Below are positions 10,901 to 22,468 of a stretch of 64,000 bases of DNA, one piece after another. Position 1 is the first letter of the stretch. Every line of letters begins with the position of its first letter. Under the pieces are notes generated by a model. The model did no database searches. It was not told where the DNA came from and saw only the letters and a list, made by a program, of their open reading frames with translations. The position numbers and the translations under genes are program-made. This stretch comes from Atriophallophorus winterbourni (lineage: Eukaryota > Platyhelminthes > Trematoda > Plagiorchiida > Microphallidae), in the NCBI GenBank assembly GCA_013407085.1, contig JACCGJ010014164.1, positions 62,001-126,000 of the forward strand, given 5' to 3'.

Positions 10901-12565
10901 TATGGTGTATTTTTGGTTGATTTAGAGACTCATATTTTTTATAGGTGATTTTGTGTTTTGGTGTTTCGGCTTAGTTAACGAAGTTGTTAGATTGGGTTTG
11001 ATTAGAAGATGCTGATTTTATTTGCGTGTGTTATTTATACTTGATGGTTTGAGATTGATTTGTGTTTTTATGTAGTTTATTTGTGGTAGTATTGCTTTGG
11101 GATATTGATGCTATTATTTTAATAGGTTTAAAAATTCCTGGGATTTGTTTTATCTAGTCCTGGGATTTTTGTCTGTAATGTTTATGTTATTTGTGAGAGG
11201 CGGGTCGGTGGTGAGTTAGGTTTTTTGAGAGTATTTGGGGTTAGTTAGGTTTTTTCTAATACTTTATTATTCTAAATCAAGCAGATTGCGGGGGTCTTTG
11301 ATAACTTTAGTATCTTCGCGTTTTGGTGATGTTAGGTTTTTTGTTTCCGTAGGGTGTGTTTTGAGAGGGTTTCGTTTTTCTGTACAATTTATGGCCTTTT
11401 TTGTTAATAATAGTTGTGACTAGGAGAGCTTGTTATCCTTTTGTGAGTTGGTTGTTGGGAGCTATGCGTGCTCCCACTCCGGTGAGGTCTTTGGTTCATT
11501 CTTCAACCCTGGTTGCTGCCGGCGTGTTGTTTTCGCTACGGTATCGTCTAAGCTTAGATAATAGTTTTTTACTTGTGTGTGGGTTTCTTGTTTGTTTGTT
11601 GGGGATTGTTTTAAGATCCTTTGTGCCTGTGCTCAAACTGATTTTAAGAAGCTTGTGGCACTTTCCACGTGTAAAAAATATCCTGGTGTGTAGTTTATTT
11701 TATTTTTGGTAAAACCTTTTTGTGTCTCGCTCAGTTATTGAGCCATGGGGTGATAAAGTTTTCTTTGTTTATGTCTGTGGGGGATCTGATGAGTCCTTCA
11801 GGGTCTGCTCAGGATGGCAAAGGTATTCATAGAGCCGCGTATGGCGATTTTTGTGGTGGTGTTTTACGTTTTATTCTGTCTTTAGATCTAACCGGGGCTC
11901 CATTCATTGGTGTTTTTCCCCAAGAATGGCTTGCTTTGTGAGATTGTTTTTAGGTTTAGAGTTTTCTGTGGATTATTTGTGGTTGGCTGGTTTATTTTAA
12001 CGATAATGTATTTTAATCGGTTTCTGCTATATGTGGTTGGTAGTTTTAGTGGTTTAGGTTGATCCCTAACAAGCGTCATGTCGGTTGGTAGTTTGTTGAT
12101 GTGTTTGGTGATAAATTATTTTTTATAGGTTTGCTTGAGGAGCGTTGGGTTTCTAGAAACGTTTAAGATGTTTGCTGTTGTTTAGTCAATTATTTGGTTG
12201 TTGGATGGGATTTGAGTTGTATAAGGCTGATCAAAGATCTGTATTAGAGTTGGTAGTCTTGGATGTTAGGAAGTGTGACAGGGTGGTTAGTTTTGTAAAA
12301 TTGGGGTTGATTATTTCCAGCGGATTGTTAGTAGTTTTGGCTTTCGTTGAGAATGTGTTTTATTAAGGAACCTTTGTAGAATGCTGGGGTTTCATTTTTT
12401 AAAGTTATTTGTAAAGCCAACCGGCGCAGTCTGCCTAGTGTTGGGTGTGTTTTCTATTCTATTTTCTTTTTTATTTTTGGTTAAACAATCTGGTGTAGGG
12501 TTCAGCATGTTGTTTTTTCGTGTCAGAGGTGGTTTACCGATCAATGGTTTAATCAGGTTACACTA
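10901..12565 (+). pseudogene. nad5 pseudogene (NUMT1), NADH dehydrogenase subunit 5
   Basis: ND5 is a proton-pumping antiporter-like subunit of complex I. Conserved blocks are readable in changing frames: LITLVSSRFGDV near 11298-11335, then SWLLGAMRAPTPVRSLVHSSTLVAAG near 11450-11525 (compare the second copy), and an ALMSPSGSAQDG-like stretch near 11790. At least three frame changes are present, at about 11400, 11710 and 11940. The copy keeps the 5' region around 11020-11175 that is deleted in the second copy. TGA and AGR codons inside the frames fit flatworm mitochondrial code 9. It ends near a TAG around 12565. Confidence 0.88.
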
Positions 12566-12637
12566 GAATTATGAGTTTGTGCAGTATGTTGTCTTTCCAA
12601 GTCAGAGGTTCTTTGGCTAGTGTGAGGAGGTGGTAAC
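12566..12637 (+). pseudogene. trnE-like end of NUMT1
   Basis: A loop-like CTTTCCAAG carrying a TTC anticodon candidate lies about 12592-12600, after nad5. trnE after nad5 is a digenean-type placement. The sequence passes into satellite at about 12637, possibly truncating the tRNA or the following trnG. The same junction is present at 48492. Confidence 0.5.
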
Positions 12638-15600
12638 TCTTGTGTTCACGAAAATCCAGTGTGGTGGGAAGATTTCATCTCCTCTGGCGAGTTGTGAGCA
12701 AGATAGTTTGAACCCTAACTTTGAGGGTGTAAAAATTTGCTACAAAATTAGAAAAAATATTTTTAAATAATCTGGAATTTTAAGTTTGATGCGGTTAAAC
12801 CCTCTCTCCCAAAGTGGGTTTTGCCTGGCTAAACTTGAAAAAAAATGTTGTGAGGATAGACCCTTACGTACTTGAAAAAAGTGAGTTAGACCGGGTAAAA
12901 TGGGGTATTTTTTGTGTATTTTTTACACACTAATTTTTTAATAAATTTGGCAGTTTCAACCTCAAGTTCGAGTCTTTCAATTCTTTTTTCTTCCTGGGCC
13001 TACTGTTTTGAACAGGGGAGCCAAATATTTTGTATTTCAGACCTTGCAAAAAAGAGGGGAACTGAATAGTGCACGAAAAAGTGAGAAAAATATATACTAT
13101 ATCATATAGTAATATATAATAGGGAAAAAAATCTTGTGTTCACGAAAATCCAGTGTGGTGGATAGGTTTCATCTTCTCTGGCGAGTTGTGAGCAAAATAG
13201 TTTGAACCCTATTTTTAGAAAAGTGAAACATTGCTACGAAATTAATAAAATATTTTGAAAAAATCTGAAATTTTGAGTTAGATGCGGTGAAACCCCCTCT
13301 CTCAAAGTGGGTTATGCCTGGCTAAACTTGAAAATAAAATGTATACTAATAGGGAAAAAAATCTTGTGTTCACGAAAATCCAGTGTGGTGGAGTGTGGTG
13401 GTGGTTTCATCTTCTCTGTCGAGTTGTAAGCAAAATAGTTTTAACCCGATTTTTAGGAGTGTAAACATTTGCTACAAAATTGAAAAAAACTATTTTTGAA
13501 AAAATCTGAAATTTTGATTTTGATGCGGTAAAACCCCCTCTTCCGCAGTGAGTTTTGCCAGGCTTAACTTGAAAAAAAAGTTGTAATGGGTTACCCTTAC
13601 GTATTTAAAAAAGTGAGTTTGCCCGGGCAAAATGGGGTATTTTTTGTGTATTTTTTACACACTATTTGTTTAATAAATTTGAAACTTCCAACCCCAAATT
13701 CGAGTCTTTCAATTCTTTTCTTTTTTTCTTCCTTGGTGTATTTTAAATCTTGCAAAAGAGGAGGGTGGCTAAATGGTGCACGATAAAGTGATTAAAAATA
13801 CATACTCAATTATATTGTAATATATAATAGGAAAAAAATCTTGTGTTCACGAAAATCCAGTGTGGTGGGGAGATTCCATCTCCTCTGGCGAGTTGTGAGC
13901 AAAATAGTTCGAACCCCATTATTGAGGGTGTAAAAACTTGCTACATAATTAAAAAAAATTATTTCGGAAAAATCGGAAATTTTGAGTTCGATGCGGTGAA
14001 ACCCCCTCTTTCGAAGTGGATTTTGCCTGGCTAAAATTGGAAAAATATGTTCTAAGGGGGGACTCTTACGTGCATTAGAAAAGCGAGTTTGAACGGGCAA
14101 AATCGGGTATTTTTTTGTATTTTTTAAACACTATTTTTTTAATAAATTTAGGAGTTTCAACCCCAAATTCGAGTCTTCCAATTATTCTCTTTTTTCTTTC
14201 TGGGCCTCCTGTTTTGAACAGGGGAGACGAATATTTTGTATTTTAAACCTTGCGAAAAAGGGGTGGCCTAAATGGTGCACGGAAAAGTGATAAAAATTAC
14301 ATACTATATTATATAGTACTATATGATAGGAAAAAAATTTAGTGTTCACGAAAATCCAGTGTGGTTGGGAGATTTTATCTCCTCGGGCGAGTTGTGAGCA
14401 AAATAGTTCGAACCCTAACTTTGGGGGTTTAAAAATTTGCTACAAAATTGAAAAAAAATTTTTTGAAAAAATCTGAAAATTTGAATTTCATGCGGTGAAA
14501 CCCTCACTCCCAAAATGGGTTTTGCCTAGCTAAACTGGAAAAAAATGTTGTGAGGGGGGACCCTTAAGTAATTAAAAATACTGAGTTTGACCGGGCAAAA
14601 TGGTGTATTTTTTGTGTATGTTTTACAAACTATTATTTTGATAAATTTGGGAGTTTCAACCCTAAATTCGAGTCTTTCAATTCTTTTTTTTCTTTCTGGG
14701 CCTCCTGTTTTGAACAAGGGACCGAATGTATTGTAGTTTATACCTTGCAAAAATTGGGGGCCTAACAGGTGCACGAAAAAGTGATAAAAATACATACTAT
14801 ATAAAATAGTAATATATAATAGGAAACAAATCTTGTTTTAACGAAAATCTAGTGTGGTGAAGAGATTTCATCTCCTTCGGCGACTTGTGAGCAAAATAGT
14901 TTGAACCCTAACTTTGGGGGTGTAAAAAATTGCTAATAAATTAAAAAAACATATTTTAAAAAATCTGAAATTTTGAGTTTGATGCGGTGAAACCCCCACT
15001 CCCAAAATGGGTTTTGCCTGGCTAAACTTGAAAACAATGTTGTAAGGGGGGACCCTTACGTACTTAAAAAAAGTGAGTTTCACCGGCAAAATGGGGTATT
15101 TTTTGTGTATTTTTACACACTATTTTTTTGATAAATTTGGTAGTTTCAACCCCAAATTCGGGTTTTTTCAATTCATTTCATTCTTCTTTCTGGGCCTCCT
15201 GTTTTGAACAGAGAAGCCGAATATCTTGTATTCCAAACCTTGCAAAAAACATGGTTTATAAATGGTGCACGAAAGAGTTACAAGAAATACATACTTTATT
15301 ATACTGTAATATATGATAGGGAAAAAATCTCGTGTTTACGAAAACCTAGTGTGGTGGGGAGATTTCAACTCCTCTGGCGAGTTGTGAGCAAAATAGTTTA
15401 AACCCTAACTTTGAGGGTGTAAAAATTTGCTACATATTTAGAAAAAATTATTTCGGAAAAATCTGAAATTTTGAGTTTGATGCGGTAAAACCCCCGCTTC
15501 CAAAGTGGGTTTTTCCTGGTTAAACTTGAAAAAAAAGTTGTAAGGGGGGACACTTACGTACATTAAAAAAGTGAGTTTGACGGGGCAAAATGGGGTATTT

Positions 15601-18600
15601 TTGTGTATTTTTTACACACTATTTTTTGAATAAATTTGGGAGTTTCAACCCAAAATCCGAGTCTTTCAATTCTTTCCTTTTTCTTTTTGCGCCTCCTGTT
15701 TTGAACAGGGGAGCAGAATATTTTGTATTTTAAACCTTGCAAAGAATGGGGGAACTAAATGTTGCACGAGAAAGTCATAAAAATACATACTATATTATGT
15801 AGTAATATCAAGTAGGGAAAAAAATCTTGTGTTCACGAAAATCCAGTGTGGTGGGGAGATTCCAACTCCTCAGGCGAGTTGTGAGCAAAATAGTTTAAAC
15901 CCTAACTTTGGGGGTGTAAAAATGTGCTACAAAATTTAAAAAAATTATTTTGAAAAAATCTCAAATTTTGAGTTTGATGCGGTAAAACCCCCTCTTTCAA
16001 ACTGGGTTTTGCCTGGCTAAACTCGAAAAAAAATGTTGCAAGAGGGAACCCTTACGTACTTAAAACAAGTGAGTTTTCCCGGGCAAAATGGGGTATTTTT
16101 GTGTATTTTACACACAATTTGTTTAATACGTTCGGGAGTTTCAACCCCAAAATCGAGTCCTTCAATTCTTTTCTTTTTTCTTTCTGCGCCTTCTGTTTTG
16201 ACCAAGGGAGCCGAATATTTTGTATTCTAAACCTTGCAAAAAAAGTGGGGGGCCTAAATGGTGCACGAAAGAGTGATAAACAATACATACTATATTATAT
16301 AGTAATATATAATAGGAAAAAATCTTGTGTTCACGAAACTCCAAAGTGGTGGGGAGATTTCATCTCCCCTGGCAAGTTGTGAGCAAAATAGTTCGAACCC
16401 TAACTTTGGGAATGTAGAATTTTGCTACAGAATTGAAAAAAATTATTTTGAGAAAATCTGAAATTTTGAGTTTAATGTGGTAAAACGCCCTCTATCAGAG
16501 TCGGTTTTGCCTGGCTAAACTTGAAAAAAATGTTGTAAGGGGAGACCCTTACGTACTTAAAAAAAAGTGAGTTTGCCCGGGCAAAATGGGGTATTATTTT
16601 GTGTATATTTTACACACTATTTTTTTAATAAATTTGAGAGTTTCAACCACAAATTCGAGTCTTTCAATCCTTTTTTTCTGGGCCTTTTGTTTTGAACAGG
16701 GGAGCCGAATATTTTCTATTCTGAACCCCGCAAAAAAGGGGGGGCCTAAATGGTGCATAAAAAAGGCATAAAAAATACATACTATATTATATAGTAATAT
16801 GTAACAGGGAAAAACATCTTGTGTTCACGAAAACCGATGTGGTGGGGAGATTTTATCTCTTTTGGCGAGTTGTGAGCAGAATGGTTTGAACCCCAACTCT
16901 GGGGGTGTAAAAATTTGCTACAAAATTGAAAGAATTATTTTGAAAAAAATCTGAAATTTTGAGTTTGATGCGGTAAACACCCACTCCCAAAGTGGGTTTT
17001 GCCTGGCTAAACTTGAAAAAAAATGTTGTAATGGGGGACCCTCACGTACTTAAAAAAGTGAGTTTGACCGGGCAAAATGGGGTATTTTTTGTGTATTTTT
17101 TACACGCTATTTTTTGGATTAATTTTGGAGTTACAATCCCAAATTCTAGTCTATCAATTCTTTTTTTCTTTCTGATCCCCCTGTTTTGAACAGGAGAGCC
17201 GAATATTTTGTATTTTAAGCTTTGCAAGAAAGGATGGGCCTAAATAATGCACGAAAAAGTGATAAAAAAACACACAATATTATATAGCAATATATAATAG
17301 GGAAAAAAATCTTGTGTTCACGAAAATCCAGTGTGGTGTGAAGATTTCATCTCCTCTAGCGAGTTGTGGACAAAATAGTTTGAACCCTAACTTTAAAGGT
17401 GTAAAATGTTGCTACAAAATAAAAAAAATATTTTGAAAGGGCTTATTTCGTAATTAAAAAAGTAAGTTTGAACGGGCAAAATAGGGTATTTTTTTGTGTA
17501 TTTTTTACACACTATTTTTTTAATAAATTTGGGAGTTTCAACCCCAAATTCGAGTCTTTCAATTTTTTTTTCTCGGCCTCCTGTTTTGAACATGGGAGCC
17601 GAATATTTTGTATTTTGAACATTGCCAATAAGGTTGGGCCAAAATAATGCACGAAAAAGTGATAAAAGATACATACTATATTATTTAGCAATATATAATA
17701 GTGAAAAAATTCTTGTGTTCACCAAAATCCAGTGTGGTGTGGAGATTTCATCTCCTCTGGCGAGTTGTGGACAAAATAGTTTTAACCCTAACTTTGAGGG
17801 TGTAAACATTTGCTACAAAAATAAAAAACTATTTTGAAAATTCTGAAATTTTGTGTTTGATGCGGTAAAACCCCTTCTCCGAAAGTGGGTTTTGCCTGGC
17901 TAAACTTGAAAAAAAATTTGTAAGGGGGAACCTTACGTAGTTAAAAAAAGTGGGTTTGACCGGGGAAATGGGGTATTTCCTGTTTATTTTTTACACACTC
18001 TTTTTTTAATAAATTTGGGAGTTTCAACCCAGAATTCGAGTATTGCAATTCTTTTCTTTTCTCTTTCTGGGTGTACTTTGAACCTTTTTTAAAAGGGTGG
18101 GCCTAAATGGTGCACGAAAAAGTGATGAAAACTACATACTATTTCATATAGTAATATATAATAGGGAAAAAAATCTCGTGTTCACGAGAATCCAGTGTGG
18201 TGAGGAGATTTTATTTCCTCTGGCGAGATGTGAGCAACATAGTTTGAACCCTAACTTTTGGGGTGTAAAAATTTGCTACGAAATTAAAAGAAAATTAATC
18301 TGAAAATTCTGAAATTTTGAGTTTGATGCGGTAAAACTCCTTCTCCCAAAGCGGATTTTGCCCGGCTCAACTCGAAAAAAATGTTGTAAGGGGGACCCTT
18401 ACGTACTTAAAAAAATGACTTTGCCCGGGCAAAATGTGGTATTTTTTGTGTATTTTTACACACTATTTTTTTTATAAATTTGGGAGTTTCAACCCTAAAT
18501 TCGAGTCTTTCAATTCTTTTTTTCTTTCTGGGTCTCCTGATTTGAACATGGGAGCCAAATATACTGTATTTTGAACCGTGCAAAAATGGAGGGTCCTAAA

Positions 18601-19430
18601 TGGTGCACGAAAATGTGATACAAAATACATACTATATTATATAGTAATATATAATAGGGAAAAAATATTGTGTTCACGAAATTTCAGTGTGATGTGGAGA
18701 TTTAATCTCCTCGGCAAGTTGTGAGCAAAATAGTTTGAACCTTAACTTTGGGGGTGTATACATTTGCTACAAAATTAAAAAAAATTATTTTGAAAAAATT
18801 TGAAATTTTGAGTTTGATGCGGTAAAAACCCTCTCTCCCAAAATGGGTTTTGCCTGGCTATACTTGGAAAAAATGTTGTAAGAGCGTAAATATTACGTAC
18901 TTAAAAAAAGTGAGTTTGACCGGGCAAAATGGGGTATTTTTGTATATTTTTGACACACTGTTTTTTTAATAAATTTGCGAGTTTCAACCCCAATTTCGAG
19001 TCTTTCAATTCTTTTTTTCTCTCTGGGCCTTCTGTCTTGAATAGGGAACCTGAATATTTTGTATTCTTAACCTTGCAAAAAACGGAGGGCTCAAATGGTG
19101 CACGAAAAAGTGATAAAAAATACATATAATATTATACAGTAATATATAATAGGGAAAAAATCTTGTGTTCACGAAAATCCATTGTGGTGGGAAGATTTCA
19201 TCTCCTCTGGCGAGTTGTGAGCAAAATAGTTCAAACCCTAACTTTGAGGGTGTAAAAATTTGCAACAAAATTAAAAACATTATTTTGAAAAAATTTGAAA
19301 TTTTGAGTTCCATGCGGTAAAATCCCCTCTCCCAAAGTGGGTTTTGCCTGGCTAAACTTGAAAATAAAATGTTGTAAGGGTTGACCCTTACGTACTTGAA
19401 AAATGTTAGTTTGACCGGGCTAAATGGTGT
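12638..19430 (+). repeat. Satellite array B, plus orientation
   Basis: About 14 monomers of the same ~495-bp family, now with CACGAAAATCCAGTGTGGTG on the plus strand (12648, 13141, 13371 and onward). Several units are incomplete: 13340-13370 joins two monomers after a loss of roughly 250 bp, and near 17440 about 150 bp is missing between ATATTTTGAAA and GGGCTTATTTCG. No gene or other element is recognisable in this stretch. The last five bases, GGTGT, are the target duplication of BEL2. Confidence 0.93.
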
Positions 19431-19853
19431 TGTAACCGACAATTCGGTCCGGGGAAAATCGAGTTCAACGTCAAAGATTTCAGTCGCGATATAGACACCA
19501 ATGTGTTTATCCAGCGGTTGAGTGACGCATCCAAGCCCACCAAATTATTGACAAGACAATACGTGGGACATTACAGTACTATTAAAACGAAATAATTATT
19601 CTATAAAATACCAAACCTCAATTATTCCGCTTCGTACTGAATCCAAAAACAACGAATATTCAATAGCAACAAATACAGCTAAATGTCACAATTTCAACTG
19701 CGCGCGAACGGCCAAATTAAGATACAAAAAAGTTGACCCGAAATCCAACAACTTTTAAACAGTTCAGTAAAACAAAACGATAAAAATGAACAAAATGCAG
19801 GAGATTCGAACGTTTGATTTTCAATAAAAATAATTGGAATTCTGCCTCTTACA
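19431..19853 (-). repeat. 3' LTR of BEL2
   Basis: On the plus strand it runs from TGTAACCGAC to CTCTTACA, with TG/CA ends. It differs from the other LTR by only scattered changes (for example ACATTACAG/ACAATACAG and AATTAAGATAC/AAAAAAAGAC), which points to a fairly recent insertion. Confidence 0.92.
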
Positions 19854-20097
19854 TTGCCCCCCGAAATCCGCACCGGATTTCACAAAGGTTAACAATGCAC
19901 ATGCTCTGGTTCCCTGAGAAGGTCATTATTCATTCTTCAACTCATATGCTAGAACGAAAGCGTAGATGTTACTCTCGGAATTAAAGTGAAATAATGTCAT
20001 CATGCACAAGACGTTCTCCATGCCTCACACACGTGACAAAATTCACCGGCTCTTTTAGCCAGGTTGATCAGAAGCCAGACGTTTTCCATGCCTTACT
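19854..20097 (-). promoter_or_regulatory. BEL2 3' untranslated segment with polypurine tract
   Basis: In element orientation the bases next to the LTR are GGGGGGCAA (plus 19854-19862), a standard polypurine tract used to start plus-strand DNA synthesis. The rest of the 244 bp shows no open frame. It contains short duplicated pieces, ACGTTCTCCATGCCT near 20010 and ACGTTTTCCATGCCT near 20078, and a near-palindrome CCAACCTGGTTGG at 20101-20113. Confidence 0.7.
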
Positions 20098-22020
20098 TTA
20101 ACCAACCTGGTTGGCCCATTCACTTAACGTAACGAAACCAATTTTCAATTGCTCGGTCACATCTGTGAATTCCCTTTGAACACTTGACACGAGTTTGTTA
20201 CGTGTCGTCTGGGAATTGACTGGTCCCAGAACCACCCAGCCAAGCGTGGTTAGGTAAGCAAATGGCTCGTTGGGGCGACCAAATCTCTGCTCCGATACCC
20301 CATGTGCTTCTGGTACGTCCGCTCCAATAAGCAGACCAACCGAGTGATTAGGAATGTCAGGTTGATCTAAATCATTCAAATGTTCCCATGGCTTGGCGTC
20401 AATAGCAGCCGAATAACAATTGTTTCTGGGCAAATCCGAAACACAAAATGCGCGCTGTATGACCACAGTAGGTTTATCGCAACCTAATGGTGCTAGCGAG
20501 AGTTCTGTTGTCCCAGATTCTAGATGAGAATCCGAATTCAGCGTTCGAATAAGTAGGACTTCTTTTTCGGGTTGAATTCCCAATTCAACAAAAAGGCTAC
20601 TTTTCACAAGAGACACATCAGATCCGTTATCCAACATAGCACATGTATCTACTGCGCTTCGTGGTCCCAGAACGGTAACAATAAATGTGCCCAGACGGAC
20701 ACGTTCAAAACGAGCACTCATACTGTTACATCTTAGCAAATTTTGATCACCTCCTTCCTTGTGCATATGTAACAAGTAATTATGCCTCCCATTACAACCA
20801 GAGACAGAGCAGAACACATTTTTGCGGCAATCTATAGCTCGATGACCGGTAAGAAGACATAAGAAACAAGCCTGATATTTCTTGACAACGTTCCACCGAC
20901 CAGTCACATCGTAAGATTTGAACATGTCACAATTATCCAAATCGTGTTTATCACCACAAACATAACAACTGCTGTCAAGGTTTGATTGAAACTGGCCCGT
21001 GCGGTTAACTGTAGCATGAACTCGCGAAAAGTTTCTACTTGTCTTCTCCATCGTCTTTACAATCGATTTGGTTGCAATTTGACCGAAGCGACTACGACAT
21101 ATACGTGCCTCGTCCGCTATCAACCGCTGCAGGTCATTAAATTTAGGCTGACGGTTGCCTTGGTTGATCACATCAACTAATCTGGCCCAACGATCCTGCA
21201 GTTCATGTGGTAATTTATAGACGATCAACTCAAGTGTCGTCAAAGAATCAAGGTCCCCCTCGTAATTCATTTGAGAGAGAGCACTCTCGCAGTTCTGCAT
21301 CTCTATCGAAAGTTGAGTCAGCGAGACCCCGTTTGACTTTACTTTTTTCATGGATGAAATTAACCGGTCTATCATTGACCGCGCGATAACGTGAGTCTGT
21401 CCGTAGAGATCAGTTAGTATCTCTCGCGCCCTTTTGTAGGCAGTTTCGGGCGACAACATACTACATCCATCGATAGCATCTCGCGCTTGACACTTACAAT
21501 AGTGCAGCAAATACAGCATACGTTGTCCGTCGTCAAAAACATTACTTTCAATATAGTTATCAAACTGAAGTACAAATTTCTAATAATGACATGGATTGCC
21601 ATCAAAATACTGCAATTCTACTCGTGGCATCACCGGTGTTACACGGTCAGGGAAATGATTCGGCCCTTTGCGTGCTTCTTGGGGTTCAACTGAGCTGAGA
21701 TATTACTTGACGGTCTTCTCAGCCTTACCGTCTCCAGCAACCTGGCAAGAATCTCCATCCTCAGACAGTTCTAATTTAAGTCGTGCTAGTCGAGTAGCAT
21801 TCGCAGCGATCAACAGTCCTAACTCAAGATCCTGACGCTTCTGTTTTTCCTCTATTTGTGCTAACACAAACTGCGCCCTAAGATTATCAGAGTTAGAACT
21901 GACTACCGAACCAGAGCATGACATGTTATCAACCAATGGAAGATTACCGACTTGCCCGTCCAAAGGATCCTTTTGTTCGTGTTCAGTCGTTTTCTTCGAC
22001 GATTTCTTCGTTTTCCTCAT
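20098..22020 (-). pseudogene. BEL2 gag-protease reading frame with two in-frame stops
   Basis: Read from ATG 22020. The Gag N-terminus is lysine-rich and followed by a helical region. TAA at 21703-21705 and TAG at 21580-21582 interrupt one continuous frame. The second replaces a codon that is Trp in the BEL1 Gag at the equivalent place. From about 21519 the frame is open for 473 codons. It has a Gag region similar to BEL1, zinc-knuckle cysteines (CYVCGDKHDLDNC near 20960, CFLCLLTGHRAIDC near 20860) and a protease-like domain with LDNGSDVSLV near 20640, where D-N-G-S stands for the more usual D-S/T-G. The end has TLGWVVLGP as in BEL1. No RT follows. As written it gives only partial products unless stops are read through. 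Confidence 0.88.
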
Positions 22021-22022
22021 TT

Positions 22023-22037
22023 GCTCGAACGAAGCCA
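22023..22037 (-). promoter_or_regulatory. Possible BEL2 primer-binding site
   Basis: Nine bases after the 5' LTR, in element orientation, lies TGGCTTCGTTCGAGC. It begins with TGG, which would pair with the CCA end of a tRNA. The matching host tRNA is not in this window, so this is only a candidate by position and form. Confidence 0.35.
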
Positions 22038-22046
22038 ATTGAGTAC

Positions 22047-22468
22047 TGTAACCGACAATTCGGTCCGGGGAAAATCGAGTTCAACGTCAAAGATTTCAGT
22101 CGCGATATAGACACCAATGTGTTTATCCAGCGGTTGAGTGACGCGTCCAAGCCCACCAAATTATTGACAAGACAATACGTGGGACAATACAGTACTATTA
22201 AAACGAAATAATTATTCTATAAAATACCAAACCTCAATTATTCCGCTTCGTACTGAATCCAAAAACAACGAATATTCAATAGCAACAAATACAGCTAAAT
22301 GTCACAATTTCAACTGCGCGCGAACGGCCAAAAAAAGACAAAAAAATGTTGACCCAAAATCCAATAACTTCAAACAGTTCAGTAAAACAAAACGATAAAA
22401 ATAAACAAAATGCAGGAGATTCGAACGTTTGATTTTCAATAAAAATAATTGGAATTCTGCCTTTTACA
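22047..22468 (-). repeat. 5' LTR of BEL2
   Basis: On the plus strand it runs from TGTAACCGAC to TTTTACA (422 bp). It should hold the promoter of the element in the minus direction. The GGTGT target duplicate follows directly at 22469-22473. Confidence 0.92.

Larger units (their letters stand above)
9019..12638 (+). other. NUMT1: nuclear mitochondrial segment rrnS(part)-cox2-nad6-tRNAs-nad5-trnE
   Basis: About 3.6 kb of G+T-rich sequence, collinear with 44991-48492 of the larger NUMT and in the same orientation. It carries the 3' part of the small rRNA gene, cox2, nad6, trnY/L1/S2/L2/R, nad5 and a trnE-like end. Frames are interrupted even under the flatworm mitochondrial code. Its right end passes into satellite at ACTCTTGTG, the same mitochondrial position as in the larger copy, so the two are probably duplicates of one nuclear insertion. 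It retains about 150 bp of nad5 that the larger copy lacks (about 11020-11175), so neither copy is simply the parent of the other. Confidence 0.92.
19431..22468 (-). mobile_element. BEL2: non-autonomous BEL/Pao-type element carrying only gag and protease
   Basis: A 3.04-kb minus-strand element with two LTRs of 423 and 422 bp that are nearly identical. It is flanked by a perfect 5-bp duplication, GGTGT at 19426-19430 and 22469-22473, inside an otherwise continuous satellite monomer. The internal part holds a gag-protease frame only. Just 244 bp separate the end of the frame from the 3' LTR, so RT, RNase H and integrase are absent. A polypurine tract GGGGGGCAA precedes the 3' LTR and a plausible primer-binding site follows the 5' LTR. 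The LTR sequence is unrelated to that of BEL1, so this is a second family. Confidence 0.92.

Noticed and set aside
12638..19430. Pol III A-box/B-box pair (TGGCGAGTTGTG ... GTTCGAACC) suggesting a tRNA-derived SINE origin of the satellite
   Set aside because: The two boxes are only about 9 bases apart, too close for a tRNA-type promoter, the A-box lacks a base, and most monomers have GTTTGAACC, which misses the B-box consensus.
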